Positions 1-9,438 are shown, counted from the stretch's first letter. The stretch is 52,125 nt of DNA from Pirellulaceae bacterium (GCA_012744395.1 JAAYCB010000026.1:1-52125); one strand, 5' to 3'. Notes: a model not told the origin generated them from the sequence alone. Translations and numbers: made by a program.

Positions 1-386
1 AAAAGCGCAGTGAACTGCTCCGGGGCGGAGTGCACGTCGTTGAAATCGACCTGGTTCGCCGCGGAGACTGGCGCGGGCTGCTGCGGCCGCATGTCTGCCC
101 TCTGGAGGCGATCTCGCCCTATCGCGTTACGATCCGCGTGGGTGGTCGGCAGACGGCGTACTTGTACCCGATCTCAATCCGAGAACCGCTGCCAGGCATC
201 TCGATCCCGCTGCGGCCCGGAGACAAAGAATTGAAGCTGGCTCTCCAGCCGCTTCTCGATGAAGCGTACGAGGGGGGGCGCTATGGCCGCACGCTGGACT
301 ACCGGCAGGCGCCCAACCCACCGCTGGAAGGCGACGACCGGGCGTGGGCAGAGACGCTGATCGGGAGCAGGGGGGCAGGGCGGTAG
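1..386 (+). CDS. DUF4058 family protein, 3' part only
   Basis: The frame is open to the window edge (first full codon at base 3), so the N-terminus lies outside. The visible residues read KRSELLRGGVHVVEIDLVRR and continue to a C-terminal block with GRTLDY. The arrangement of charged residues leading into G-V-H-V-V-E-I-D-L and the later I-S-I-R-E-P-L segment are what I associate with DUF4058, a family of unknown function common in cyanobacteria and planctomycetes. A GTG at base 30 could be mistaken for the start, but the family match continues upstream of it. The gene ends about 95 bp before the esterase. No function is claimed. Confidence 0.7.
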   Translation, partial: KRSELLRGGVHVVEIDLVRRGDWRGLLRPHVCPLEAISPYRVTIRVGGRQTAYLYPISIREPLPGISIPLRPGDKELKLALQPLLDEAYEGGRYGRTLDYRQAPNPPLEGDDRAWAETLIGSRGAGR

Positions 387-416
387 CCGTGGGCATGTGC
401 ATTGGGCGGGCTACCG

Positions 417-425
417 TGGTAGAAT
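417..425 (+). promoter_or_regulatory. candidate extended -10 promoter element
   Basis: The bases TGGTAGAAT fit an extended -10 (TG-n-TAGAAT, five of six -10 positions) and lie 55 bp before the esterase ATG. No -35 hexamer is well placed, as expected for extended -10 promoters. This is a pattern match only. Confidence 0.3.
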
Positions 426-480
426 CCCCTTGCTGTTTCGATCACCCGTCAAGCCACCCACCCCGAGCAAGGCGACAGCC

Positions 481-2616
481 ATGAAACGAATCCTCCTGGT
501 TCTTGCCACGATTTGCATCTTCTCGCTGGCCGCGCACGCTGAAGATGCCCGCCTCCAACCTCCCAAGGACTTGAACGGTTACTTCCCGTTCAATCCGCCC
601 TCCTCGTTGAGTGATTGGGAAGCCCGGAAGGAATATGTGCGGCGGCAGATTCTGGTCGCGGCGGGGCTGTGGCCGATGCCGACGAAGACGCCGCTCAATG
701 CAGTGATCCACGGCAAGATCGACCGGGGAGAGTACACGGTGGAGAAGGTTTATTTCGAAAGCCTCCCCGGCTTCTTCGTGACGGGCAACCTCTATCGGCC
801 GAAGAACCTCAAGGGCAAGGCGCCGGGCGTGATGTGCGCGCACGGGCACCGGCAGGACGCGCGGCTGCACCTGGCCAGCGAAGAGTCGGTGCGGCGCGAG
901 ATCGCCGCCGGGGCGGAGCGCTTCGAGAGCGGCGGCCGCAGCACCTACCAGGCTCTCTGCGTGCAGCTTGCGCGGATGGGCTGCGTCGTCTGGCAGTGGG
1001 ACATGCTCAGCGATTCGGATTCGATCCAGTTGCCCCGCGAGGTCGTGCACACGTTCGCCAAGCAGCGGCCGGAGATGAACACGGTGGAGAACTGGGGGCT
1101 CTACAGCCCACAGGCGGAAGCCCACGCGCAGAACATCATGGGTCTGCAAACCTGGAATTCGGTGCGGGGGCTGGATTTTCTGCTCAGCCTGCCCGAGGTC
1201 GACCCGCAGCGAACCGCGATCACCGGCGCCAGCGGCGGCGGCACGCAAACGATGCTGGCGGCGGCGATCGACGAACGCATCCAGCTCTCCTTCCCCGTGG
1301 TGATGGTCAGCACGGCAATGCAGGGCGGCTGCACGTGCGAGAACGCCTCGCTGCTGCGCGTCAACACGGGCAACGTCGAGTTCGCCGCTCTCTTCGCGCC
1401 CAAGCCGCAGGGGATGAACTCGGCCGACGACTGGACCAAGGAGATGGCCACGAAGGGATTTCCCGAATTGCAGCAGCTCTACGCGGCCTACAGCGCCAAG
1501 GACAAGGTGTTTCTCCAGCGCGGCGAACATTTTCCGCACAACTACAACGCCGTCACCCGATCCGCCTTCTACACGTTCCTCAACAAGCACTTCAAGCTCG
1601 GCCACCGATCGCCGGTCATCGAACGCGATTTCGAGCCGCTCTCGCGCGAGCAGTTGACCGTCTGGAACGAGGAGCACCCCGCGCCGAAGGCCGCCGACCC
1701 GGATTTCGAACGCAAGCTGCTCAAGTGGCTCAGCGACGACGCGGACAAGCAGCTCCGCGCCGCCGCCGCGACGCCCGACGGCTTGCGCGCCCAGATCGGC
1801 GGGGCCGTTGAAGTGCTGATCGGCCGCCAATTCGCCGCTGCGGGCCAGCTCGAGTGGGTCCTCGAGGAGAAGCAGGATCGCGGCGGTTTTGTCGAGATGC
1901 TCGGAACGCTGCTCAACACAACCTACCAAGAGGAAGTCGATCTCACTTGGCTCCAGCCCAAGGATTGGAGCGGGCGGGCCATTGTCTGGCTCGACGACAA
2001 CGGCGCCGCGGCGCTCCGCGAACCCGGCGGGAGCATCAAGCCAGCCGTGATGAAGCTCGTGGCGGGCGGCGTGGCGGTTCTCGGCGCCGATCTGCTCTTT
2101 CAAGGCGGCGAACCCGTGCGGCAGACGCGGGTGGTCGCCAACCCGCGCGAGTTCGCCGGCTACACGTTCGGCTACAACCACGCGCTGTTCGCCCAGCGCG
2201 CCCACGACGTGCTCTCGATCGTCGGTCTCCTCCGCAAGGGAGCGGCGGGCGCGCCGCCGCGCGCGAAATCGGTTGCCGTTGCCGGCTGGGGCAGCGCCGG
2301 GCCGATCGCCGTCGCCGCCCGCGCCGTGGCCGGACAGGCCATCGACCGGGCCGCCATCGACAGCGGCGGCTTTCGCTTCGGCAAGCTGCTCGATTACCGC
2401 GATCCGATGTTCCTTCCCGGCGGGGCGAAGTATCTCGATCTGCCGGGGATGATCGCGCTCGGCGCCCCCGGCGACCTCTGGCTTGCCGGCGAGGGCGATG
2501 AGCCGGAAATCGTTGCCGCGGCCTATCGTGCTCACGCGAAGATCGAGAACCTCACCACCTTTACCGGCGACGCCGGCCAGCAGGAAGCCGCGGCCGTCGC
2601 CTGGCTGCTGAAGTAG
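481..2616 (+). CDS. secreted acetylxylan-esterase-type alpha/beta hydrolase, two domains
   Basis: 711 residues. The ATG chosen begins a clean signal peptide (MKRILLVLATICIFSLAAHA); a start at 397 would put 28 unrelated residues ahead of it. The first alpha/beta-hydrolase domain carries the nucleophile elbow G-A-S-G-G with Ser251 and a likely catalytic His in GEHFPH. A second hydrolase-like domain in the C-terminal third has an elbow-like G-W-G-S-A-G. Planctomycete proteins of this size and layout are usually annotated as acetylxylan esterase or dienelactone-hydrolase-like. It probably removes acyl groups from polysaccharides outside the cytoplasm. It precedes a lyase-like propeller and a sulfatase run on the same strand, consistent with a polysaccharide-use block. 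The substrate is unknown. Confidence 0.75.
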   Translation: MKRILLVLATICIFSLAAHAEDARLQPPKDLNGYFPFNPPSSLSDWEARKEYVRRQILVAAGLWPMPTKTPLNAVIHGKIDRGEYTVEKVYFESLPGFFVTGNLYRPKNLKGKAPGVMCAHGHRQDARLHLASEESVRREIAAGAERFESGGRSTYQALCVQLARMGCVVWQWDMLSDSDSIQLPREVVHTFAKQRPEMNTVENWGLYSPQAEAHAQNIMGLQTWNSVRGLDFLLSLPEVDPQRTAITGASGGGTQTMLAAAIDERIQLSFPVVMVSTAMQGGCTCENASLLRVNTGNVEFAALFAPKPQGMNSADDWTKEMATKGFPELQQLYAAYSAKDKVFLQRGEHFPHNYNAVTRSAFYTFLNKHFKLGHRSPVIERDFEPLSREQLTVWNEEHPAPKAADPDFERKLLKWLSDDADKQLRAAAATPDGLRAQIGGAVEVLIGRQFAAAGQLEWVLEEKQDRGGFVEMLGTLLNTTYQEEVDLTWLQPKDWSGRAIVWLDDNGAAALREPGGSIKPAVMKLVAGGVAVLGADLLFQGGEPVRQTRVVANPREFAGYTFGYNHALFAQRAHDVLSIVGLLRKGAAGAPPRAKSVAVAGWGSAGPIAVAARAVAGQAIDRAAIDSGGFRFGKLLDYRDPMFLPGGAKYLDLPGMIALGAPGDLWLAGEGDEPEIVAAAYRAHAKIENLTTFTGDAGQQEAAAVAWLLK

Positions 2617-2742
2617 AGGATTTTCAATGCGATTGGGGCCATCCCCCCCTTGCGCGGCCAAGGCGATTGACGCGTGGCCAAACCCAGCGAGACGCCGTGA
2701 GAAACGAGGTAATTCCCGCCAACGATCAGCAGGAGCGCGGTC

Positions 2743-4128
2743 ATGCCTGACAATCTCTGTTCGTCCAATCCGCGCCGCGTTTCGCGGCGTTCGCTCCTCC
2801 GGGCCGCGGCCTCGGCCGCGGTGGGAGCCCGTGCGATCGGGATGCCGAGCGCCTTCGGCGCGCCGCTCGTCCTCGCGGCCAAGAACAAGCCGCCGCCGGC
2901 CAGGCCGAGGCCGGACCTGGTCGACAAGCAGTCGCCTCCGGGCATCGAGGTGATCCAATTGACCACCGAGACCGGCGTGGGATCGTCGCACCTGTACATG
3001 GAGGCCCAGGTGTTCGCGCCCGACGGCAAACGCTTCCTGCTGCACCGGGCGGCCACCGCCCACGGCGGCAGCCGGTCGGATCCGGAGCATCAATACCTGC
3101 GGTGCGACCTGGATGACGATTGTTCGCTCCACCCGATCACCGAGGAGACGGGCGCCATCGCGCCGAGCGTCTCGCCCGACGGGAAGTTCGTCTATTACTT
3201 CGTCGACGAGACCCGGCCGGGCGGCGGGCGGTTCTTCCTCAAGCGGGTGCATCTCGATGGCACGGACCGCCAAACCCTGCTGGTCGTCGACGGCCCGCTG
3301 CCGGGCACGAACTTCCGGGCCAGCAAGCTCTATGTGCTGTCGACGATCTCTTCCGACGGCAATCGCTTGGCCGTCTCGGCCTTCCTGGGCGACGGCAACA
3401 CGCCCAACGCGCCGTTTGGACTGCTCGTCTTCGACCTCGTGCGGCCGAGCGTGCGGCTCGTGCTGCACGGACCGACGTGGTGCAACGTCCACGGCCAGTA
3501 CTGCCGGTCGCTGGATGCCGAAGCGAGCCGCGACATTCTCATCCAGGAGAATCACGAATGCGAAATCGACGAGCGCGGCGGGATCAAGAAGCTCGTCGGT
3601 GGGCAAGGGGCGGACATACACGTGATCCGCGACGACGGAACGCAGTTCCGCAACCTGCCCTGGGGCCGCGACGGAAACGAGTTCTGCCAGGGCCATCAGT
3701 GCTGGCGGGGGCAGACGACGTGGGCGATTACGAGCACCGGCACGCGGAAACCGCCGGAGGCCCAGTTGATCGAAGGGCGCGCCGCCCAGCACGCCGGGCA
3801 CGTGGGCATCGCCACGCCCGGCGGTCTGCGCAACGACTTGAGCCGTGACTTCACCAACCCCAAGTTCTATCACTTTGCGACCGACCTGGCGGGAAGGCGG
3901 CTGATCAGCGACGCGGGGCCCCTGGGCGTGGAGGCGAAGATCTTCACGGCCGAGTTCGGCGAGCCCGGAAAAGACCCTCTGGCCGCGTGGCGCTACTTGC
4001 TCCGTCCGCGTTCGACGTGCAAGAAAGAATCCCACATCCACCCGTTCCTCTCGCCCGACGGCAAGCGGGCGTTTTTCAACTCGGACGAGTCCGGCCGATT
4101 GCAGGCGTACATGGTCCGCGGCCTGTAG
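2743..4128 (+). CDS. Tat-exported oligogalacturonate-lyase-like beta-propeller protein
   Basis: 461 residues, with an AGGAG eight bases before the ATG. The N-terminus has a twin-arginine signal (SRRSLLRAAASAAVGA), suggesting folded export. The body contains repeated S-P-D-G-K blades typical of TolB/PD40 propellers. The closing segment H-P-F-L-S-P-D-G-K-R-A-F-F-N-S-D, with the earlier His-rich GHQCW and HAGHVG, resembles the metal-binding face of oligogalacturonate lyase (pectate lyase family 22). That family cleaves short oligogalacturonides to unsaturated galacturonate. The lyase assignment is inference; a generic propeller sensor or binding protein is the alternative. An altronate-dehydratase pair and a KdgK-like kinase later in the window would fit uronate use. 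Confidence 0.6.
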   Translation: MPDNLCSSNPRRVSRRSLLRAAASAAVGARAIGMPSAFGAPLVLAAKNKPPPARPRPDLVDKQSPPGIEVIQLTTETGVGSSHLYMEAQVFAPDGKRFLLHRAATAHGGSRSDPEHQYLRCDLDDDCSLHPITEETGAIAPSVSPDGKFVYYFVDETRPGGGRFFLKRVHLDGTDRQTLLVVDGPLPGTNFRASKLYVLSTISSDGNRLAVSAFLGDGNTPNAPFGLLVFDLVRPSVRLVLHGPTWCNVHGQYCRSLDAEASRDILIQENHECEIDERGGIKKLVGGQGADIHVIRDDGTQFRNLPWGRDGNEFCQGHQCWRGQTTWAITSTGTRKPPEAQLIEGRAAQHAGHVGIATPGGLRNDLSRDFTNPKFYHFATDLAGRRLISDAGPLGVEAKIFTAEFGEPGKDPLAAWRYLLRPRSTCKKESHIHPFLSPDGKRAFFNSDESGRLQAYMVRGL

Positions 4129-4227
4129 GCGGCGGGCCGTGCCGCGGTTTCGCCGCCGGCCGGAACTGGAAACGTCGGTGCCCGAATATTGGCCAACGCC
4201 ACCCCATAGAGCGCTCCCGGAGGTCTC

Positions 4228-6048
4228 ATGAAGACGTGGATCACCCTGGCGGCCCTCCTCTGCGGCTTCTCTGCTCCGGTGGCTGCGGCTAGCGCCGGCG
4301 GCCAATCACAAAGTCCCAACCTGCTCGTTTTTCTGGCCGACGACGCCGGCTGGGGCGATTATGGCCACTCCGGCAACACCCTGGTCCGGATGCCGAACAT
4401 CGACTCCATTGCTCGAGCCGGGGTCTCGTTGGAACGGTTCTACGTCTGCCCGGTCTGCTCGCCGACGCGGGCGGAGTTCCTCACGGGGCGTTACCATCCG
4501 CGGGGCGGCGTTTACGGCACGTCGCTCGGCCAGGAGCGGCTCGACCTCGATGAAAGCACGATCGCCGAGGCGTTCCAAGCCGCCGGGTATGCGACCGGCG
4601 CGTTCGGCAAATGGCACAACGGCAGCCAGTGGCCCTATCATCCCGTGGCCCGCGGATTCGACGAATACTTTGGCCACACGGCCGGCCACTGGGGCGAGTA
4701 CTTCGACGCGCCGCTGGAGGACAGCCGCGGGCGCCTCGTGCGCACGCAAGGCTACATTGTGGACGTCTGCACCGACCGTGCCCTGGCGTTCATCGAGAAG
4801 AACAAGGGCCGCCCCTTCTTCTGCTACGTGCCGTTCACCACGCCGCATTCCCCCTGGGCCGTGCCTGACAAATACTGGCGGCGTCTGAAGGACGCGCCGG
4901 TCATGCAGCGCGCCACGCTGCCGGAGCAGGAAGATCTCGACCAGACCCGCTGTGCGCTGGCGATGCTGGAGAACCAGGACTGGAACGTCGGCCGGGCGCT
5001 GACAAAGCTGCGAGAGTTGGGGCTTGAAGACAACACGATCGTCGTTTATTTTTCCGACAACGGACCGAATAGCTGGCGCTACAACGGCGGCATGAAGGGT
5101 CGCAAGGGGAGCACCGACGAGGGAGGGATTCGCTCGGTGTGCTATATCCGCTGGCCAGCCAGCTTGCCCGCCGGTCAGAAAGTCACCCAGATCAGCGCGG
5201 CAATTGACCTGCTGCCTACACTGACGAGTCTGGCGGGCATTCCGCGCGCCGGCGACAAGCCGCTCGATGGCCGCGACCTGGCGCCGCTGCTTCGCAACCG
5301 GGATGCCGATTGGCACGACCGGATGATCTTCTCCGTCTGGAACAAGAGAATCAGCGTCCGCACACAGACCCACCGGCTCGACCAGGCGGGCCGGCTTTTC
5401 GACATGGCCGCTGATCCCGGCCAGAAGTCGCCGATCAACGATCGGCAGCCCGAACTGGCCGCCAGGCTCGCCGCGGCGGCCGAGGCTTGGCGCGAGGAGA
5501 TGTTTGGCGCGGCGGCCGCGGCCGGCACCAAATCGGGGGTCAAACGCGCCGGCGGCAACGGCGTCGACCCGTGTCCGATCCCCGTTGGCTACTTGGAGTT
5601 TCCGATCACCATCCTTCCCGCCCGCGACGGCGAGCCGCGCGGTGGCTTAAAACGCAGCAGCGGCGCCCCGAACTGCTCCTATTTCGTCAACTGGACGAGC
5701 CGCGACGACAGGATGGAATGGCTGCTCGACGTCCACGTCGCGGGCCGCTACCACGTTGCGATCGACTACACCTGCCCGCTCGCCGATGCCGGCTCGACGA
5801 TCGAACTGGAGTTCAAGGGCAGCCGGCTTAGGGGCAAGGTCGAACCGGGCTGGGATCCGCCCCTGTACACCAACCAGGACACGCTCCCGCGGCCGCCCGC
5901 CGAAAGCCAGATGAAGGAGTTTCACACGCTGAAGCTCGGCGAAATCCAACTCGAATCCGGCCAAGGGCCGCTCACCCTGCACGCGATCGACATCCCCGGC
6001 AAATCGGTCATGGATGTCCGCCGCGTGTCGCTGACGCTGCTCCGCTGA
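4228..6048 (+). CDS. secreted sulfatase with C-terminal beta-sandwich-like extension
   Basis: 606 residues; GGAGG lies five bases before the ATG and a signal peptide ends near residue 25. The alkaline-phosphatase-fold sulfatase core shows the metal-binding D-D at residues 38-39. The formylglycine motif C-S-P-T-R starts at Cys77, which a sulfatase-maturating enzyme would convert. G-K-W-H and F-S-D-N-G follow, in family order. After about residue 440 there is an extra ~165-residue region rich in beta-type sequence, possibly a carbohydrate-binding or jelly-roll module. The core is arylsulfatase-like; the substrate cannot be read from sequence. First of six sulfatase genes on this strand. Confidence 0.88.
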   Translation: MKTWITLAALLCGFSAPVAAASAGGQSQSPNLLVFLADDAGWGDYGHSGNTLVRMPNIDSIARAGVSLERFYVCPVCSPTRAEFLTGRYHPRGGVYGTSLGQERLDLDESTIAEAFQAAGYATGAFGKWHNGSQWPYHPVARGFDEYFGHTAGHWGEYFDAPLEDSRGRLVRTQGYIVDVCTDRALAFIEKNKGRPFFCYVPFTTPHSPWAVPDKYWRRLKDAPVMQRATLPEQEDLDQTRCALAMLENQDWNVGRALTKLRELGLEDNTIVVYFSDNGPNSWRYNGGMKGRKGSTDEGGIRSVCYIRWPASLPAGQKVTQISAAIDLLPTLTSLAGIPRAGDKPLDGRDLAPLLRNRDADWHDRMIFSVWNKRISVRTQTHRLDQAGRLFDMAADPGQKSPINDRQPELAARLAAAAEAWREEMFGAAAAAGTKSGVKRAGGNGVDPCPIPVGYLEFPITILPARDGEPRGGLKRSSGAPNCSYFVNWTSRDDRMEWLLDVHVAGRYHVAIDYTCPLADAGSTIELEFKGSRLRGKVEPGWDPPLYTNQDTLPRPPAESQMKEFHTLKLGEIQLESGQGPLTLHAIDIPGKSVMDVRRVSLTLLR

Positions 6049-6097
6049 CTCGGCGCCCGGAGTCCCTTGAACGTCCATCAGTAGGAGGTTCCTGACC

Positions 6098-7489
6098 ATG
6101 AAGACGTTCTTTTCGATCGGGCTTTGCCTCGTTGTTCCAGCGGCCGCGTTTGCCGCCGGCGCGAAGGTTCCCAACCTCGTGCTGATCATCTCCGACGACC
6201 ACGCCTGGACCGACTACGGCTTCATGGGACATGCGGATATCGAGACGCCAAGGCTCGACCGGCTGGCGGCGCAAAGCGCGGTGTTTACGCGCGGATACGT
6301 GCCGACGGCGCTCTGCCGTCCCGCGTTGGCCACGCTGGCCAGCGGGCTGTACGCCCACCAGCACCGGATCAGCGGCAACGATCCGGCGCAGCTTCCTTCG
6401 ATGGCCGGCGCCCGGGGCACGAAGCAAGGGCGCGCGGCGGCCGCATACGCCGCGCTCCGCGAGAAGCTGATCGCGCAACTTGACAGGCGCCCGACGGTCG
6501 CCGGGCTGCTCGGCCGGCAGGGTTACCTCAGCCACCAGTCGGGCAAGTGGTGGGAGGGGAGTTACCGGCGGGGCGGATTCACCCACGGCATGACGCGCGG
6601 CTTTCCGGAGCCCGGCGGCCGCCATGGAGACGACGGTTTGAAGATCGGCCGCGAAGGGATGGCGCCGGTTTTCGCGTTCATTGACCAGGCGGTCGGGGAG
6701 GGCAAACCATTCTTCGTCTGGTACGCGCCGTTCATGCCCCACGCGCCGCACACTCCGCCGGAGGACCTCTTTCAGAAATACAAGGCCAAGGGGGTCGAGT
6801 CGGATTTCGTCGCCCGTTACTACGCGATGGTCGAGTGGTTCGACGGCACGTGCGGCCAATTGCTCGACCATCTCGAAGCCAAGGGCGTGGCGCAAGACAC
6901 GTTGATTGTCTACCTGGCCGACAATGGCTGGATCCAGCAGCCGGACGGCCCGGGGTTCGCTCCGCGCTCCAAGCAGACGGCCAACGAGGGGGGCGTGCGC
7001 CAGCCCACGATGTTCTGCTGGCCCGGCGTGATCCAACCCGGCCGGCGCGGCGGCGAGCTCTGCTCGAGTGTCGATATCCTGCCGACGCTGCTGGCGGCCG
7101 CCGGCGCGGCGATCCCGGAGGACCTGCCCGGCTACAACCTGCTGCCGATCCTGAAATCCGGCCGGCCGACGCCGCGGCAGGCAGTCTTCGGCGAGACGTT
7201 TGCGCACGACGTGGCGGATATCGAGCGGCCCGAGGAGAGTCTCCTCTACCGCTGGGTCGTCGAGGGGAAATGGAAGCTGCTCTTGACCTACGACGGCAAG
7301 GTCGGACGCCATGGGCGGCATCATCCACGCAGGGAAAAGCGGCCGCAGTTGTTCGATCTCCTCGCCGATCCGCATGAAGACCGGAATCTCGCCGCCGAGC
7401 ATCCCCAGGTGGTCGCCCGGCTGGCCGCCAAGCTGCAAGACTGGTGGCCGGTTACCGAGCGGCAGGTTCTCACCGCGTGGAGCGAGTGA
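6098..7489 (+). CDS. secreted sulfatase with variant signature C-R-P-A-L
   Basis: 463 residues with signal peptide (cleavage near residue 20) and AGGAGG nine bases upstream. The fold is clear: PNLVLIISDD at the N-terminus, S-G-K-W-W in the middle and L-A-D-N-G before the C-terminus. At the active-site motif the sequence is C73-R-P-A-L, so the Arg of C-x-P-x-R is Leu. The Cys needed for formylglycine is still present. The motif Arg normally helps the maturating enzyme and the active site, so this protein may belong to a divergent subfamily or be poorly matured. It sits 49 bp after the previous sulfatase. Confidence 0.8.
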   Translation: MKTFFSIGLCLVVPAAAFAAGAKVPNLVLIISDDHAWTDYGFMGHADIETPRLDRLAAQSAVFTRGYVPTALCRPALATLASGLYAHQHRISGNDPAQLPSMAGARGTKQGRAAAAYAALREKLIAQLDRRPTVAGLLGRQGYLSHQSGKWWEGSYRRGGFTHGMTRGFPEPGGRHGDDGLKIGREGMAPVFAFIDQAVGEGKPFFVWYAPFMPHAPHTPPEDLFQKYKAKGVESDFVARYYAMVEWFDGTCGQLLDHLEAKGVAQDTLIVYLADNGWIQQPDGPGFAPRSKQTANEGGVRQPTMFCWPGVIQPGRRGGELCSSVDILPTLLAAAGAAIPEDLPGYNLLPILKSGRPTPRQAVFGETFAHDVADIERPEESLLYRWVVEGKWKLLLTYDGKVGRHGRHHPRREKRPQLFDLLADPHEDRNLAAEHPQVVARLAAKLQDWWPVTERQVLTAWSE

Positions 7490-7596
7490 TCCTGTCCGCC
7501 GGCAGTTCGAGCGGGCGATCGAAGCCCCGCCGGCCCCCAAGAAGCAAAGAAAGCAGCAACCCGTTCCCGAGCCGCGCATCAACCGGTGGAAGACCC

Positions 7597-9087
7597 ATGA
7601 ATCGCCTCATCCTTGCCACGCTGCTGTTTGTCGCGTTGCTGGCCGCCGCGCACGCGGCGCCGGTCAAGCCGCCGCGGCCGAACGTTCTGTTCATCGCGAT
7701 CGATGATCAGAACGACTGGATCGGCCACCTCGGCGGCCATCCGCTTGCGAAGACGCCGCACATCGACCGCCTGGCGGCGCGCGGCACGACGTTTCTCAAC
7801 GCGCACGTCAACGCGCCGCTCTGCAATCCCTCCCGCACGAGCCTGATGCTCAGCCTCCGCCCGACGACCACGGGGGTCTACGGCCTCGCCCCGTGGTTCC
7901 GCGATCTTGCGCCGTGGAAAGACCGCGTGGCTCTCCCGCAGCACTTCAAAGCCCACGGCTACAGGACGTACACCTGCGGGAAGGTCTACCACGGCGGCGC
8001 CGGCGGCCCGGCGAGGCGGGCGGCGGAGTTCGACGTCTGGGGGCCGGCCGGCGGCATTGGCGTCAAACCGGAGCGGAAGCTCATCCCGCCGACGCCGATG
8101 GGCGATCACCCGCTGATGGACTGGGGCGTGTTCCCCCACCGTGACGAGGACAAGGGCGATTACCGGGTGGCGAGCTGGGCGATCGAACGACTCCGCCAGA
8201 TGCCGGAAGACCGGCCGTTCTTCCTGGCTGCCGGATTCTTCTTGCCGCACGTGCCCTGCTACGCCACGCAGCGCTGGTTCGACCTCTATCCCGACGACGA
8301 CAGCCTGCTGCCCCCGGTCAAGAAAGACGACCGTGGCGACACGCCGCGGTTCTCCTGGTACCTGCACTGGGAACTGCCCGAACCGCGCCTCTTGTGGGTC
8401 CGAGAAAACAACCAGTGGCGGAACCTCGTGCGCTGCTATCTCGCCTGCACGAGTTTCGTCGATGCCCAGATCGGCCGGATCCTCGCGGCGCTCGACGAGA
8501 CGGGCCTGGCGGACAACACGGTCGTGGTCGTCTGGGGCGACCACGGCTGGCATTTGGGCGAAAAGGGGATTACCGGCAAGAACACGCTCTGGGAACGCAG
8601 CACCCGCGTGCCGCTGGTATTTGCCGGTCCCGGCGTGAAGTCCGGCGGGCGGTCGAACCAGCCCGCCGAGCTGTTGGACATCTATCCCACGCTCGTGGAG
8701 CTGTGCGGGCTGCCGCCGCGCGGCGACCTGGAGGGGCTGAGCCTCGTGCCGCAGCTCAAAGACCCCGGCGCGAAGCGCGAGCGTCCGGCGATCACCAGCC
8801 ACAATCGGGGTAACCACGGCGTCCGCAGCGAGCGCTGGCGCTACATCCGCTATGCCGACGGCAGCGAGGAGCTCTACGATATGCAGAACGATCCGCGGGA
8901 GTGGACGAACCTCGCCGGGCGGCCGGAATTCAGCGCGGTCATCGCGGAGCACAAGAAGTGGTTGCCGGCGATCGACGTGCCGCCCGCCCCCGGCAGCGCG
9001 CACCGTGTTCTGACTTACGACGAGTCGACTGACGAAGCCGTCTGGGAGGGCAAGACCGTCCGGCGCAGCGACCCGATTCCGGAGTGA
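7597..9087 (+). CDS. secreted sulfatase, iduronate-2-sulfatase-like
   Basis: 496 residues. I chose the ATG that opens a signal peptide (MNRLILATLLFVALLAAAHA) with GGTGGA just upstream; the frame is open 153 bases further 5' but codes no plausible leader. Metal ligands are in A-I-D-D-Q and the formylglycine site is C76-N-P-S-R. A late W-G-D-H-G-W-H-L-G-E block is characteristic of the iduronate-2-sulfatase/choline-sulfatase-like branch. The predicted role is extracytoplasmic hydrolysis of a sulfate ester on a glycan; the actual substrate is unknown. Confidence 0.87.
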   Translation: MNRLILATLLFVALLAAAHAAPVKPPRPNVLFIAIDDQNDWIGHLGGHPLAKTPHIDRLAARGTTFLNAHVNAPLCNPSRTSLMLSLRPTTTGVYGLAPWFRDLAPWKDRVALPQHFKAHGYRTYTCGKVYHGGAGGPARRAAEFDVWGPAGGIGVKPERKLIPPTPMGDHPLMDWGVFPHRDEDKGDYRVASWAIERLRQMPEDRPFFLAAGFFLPHVPCYATQRWFDLYPDDDSLLPPVKKDDRGDTPRFSWYLHWELPEPRLLWVRENNQWRNLVRCYLACTSFVDAQIGRILAALDETGLADNTVVVVWGDHGWHLGEKGITGKNTLWERSTRVPLVFAGPGVKSGGRSNQPAELLDIYPTLVELCGLPPRGDLEGLSLVPQLKDPGAKRERPAITSHNRGNHGVRSERWRYIRYADGSEELYDMQNDPREWTNLAGRPEFSAVIAEHKKWLPAIDVPPAPGSAHRVLTYDESTDEAVWEGKTVRRSDPIPE

Positions 9088-9204
9088 ACCGGCTGGTCGG
9101 CCCGGCTGGTTCCGCAGCCGCTCGGCCGGAAATTCTCCGCCTGGCTGCCCGCGAACCGGACCGCAGCGCGCAACCGTAGCTGACGAATACCCAAGGACCA
9201 CGCC

Positions 9205-9438
9205 ATGAGGTTCCCTCTCAGCGTACTGCCTCTTCTGTGCGTCGTTTGCCTGCCGTGGCCGCAGGATGTGGGGGCGGCCGGGCGGCCGCCAAACGCCAGA
9301 AGCGGGGCACGACCGAAGATTCCCTGGATCGTCGAGACCGGCGACCGCGGCCATATCCCCGAGCCGCCGGGGATCGTGCCGCCGTTTACCGATGAAATAT
9401 ACGACTGGTTCGGCACACCCGCCTGGCATGAGCCGTGA
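9205..9438 (+). CDS. 77-residue secreted peptide; possible core-deleted sulfatase remnant
   Basis: It starts at an ATG with a weak AAGGA upstream. Residues 1-25 form a signal peptide. It then runs AAGRPPN, which resembles the junction just after the leader of sulfatases, and jumps to WIVETGDRGHIPEPPG, which resembles the C-terminal tail seen in some planctomycete sulfatases. The catalytic core (D-D, C-x-P-x-R, D-N-G) is absent. Lying between two intact sulfatases, it is best explained as a sulfatase that lost its centre by in-frame deletion. It could instead be a genuine small secreted protein. The tail resemblance is from memory and was not searched. Confidence 0.5.
   Translation: MRFPLSVLPLLCVVCLPWPQDVGAAGRPPNARSGARPKIPWIVETGDRGHIPEPPGIVPPFTDEIYDWFGTPAWHEP

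Noticed and set aside
442..4305. A 1287-codon open frame on the - strand
   Set aside because: It is antisense to the esterase and propeller genes, which have signal peptides, motifs and ribosome sites. Its composition (Arg/Gly/Leu-rich, no motif) is typical of a GC-rich shadow frame.
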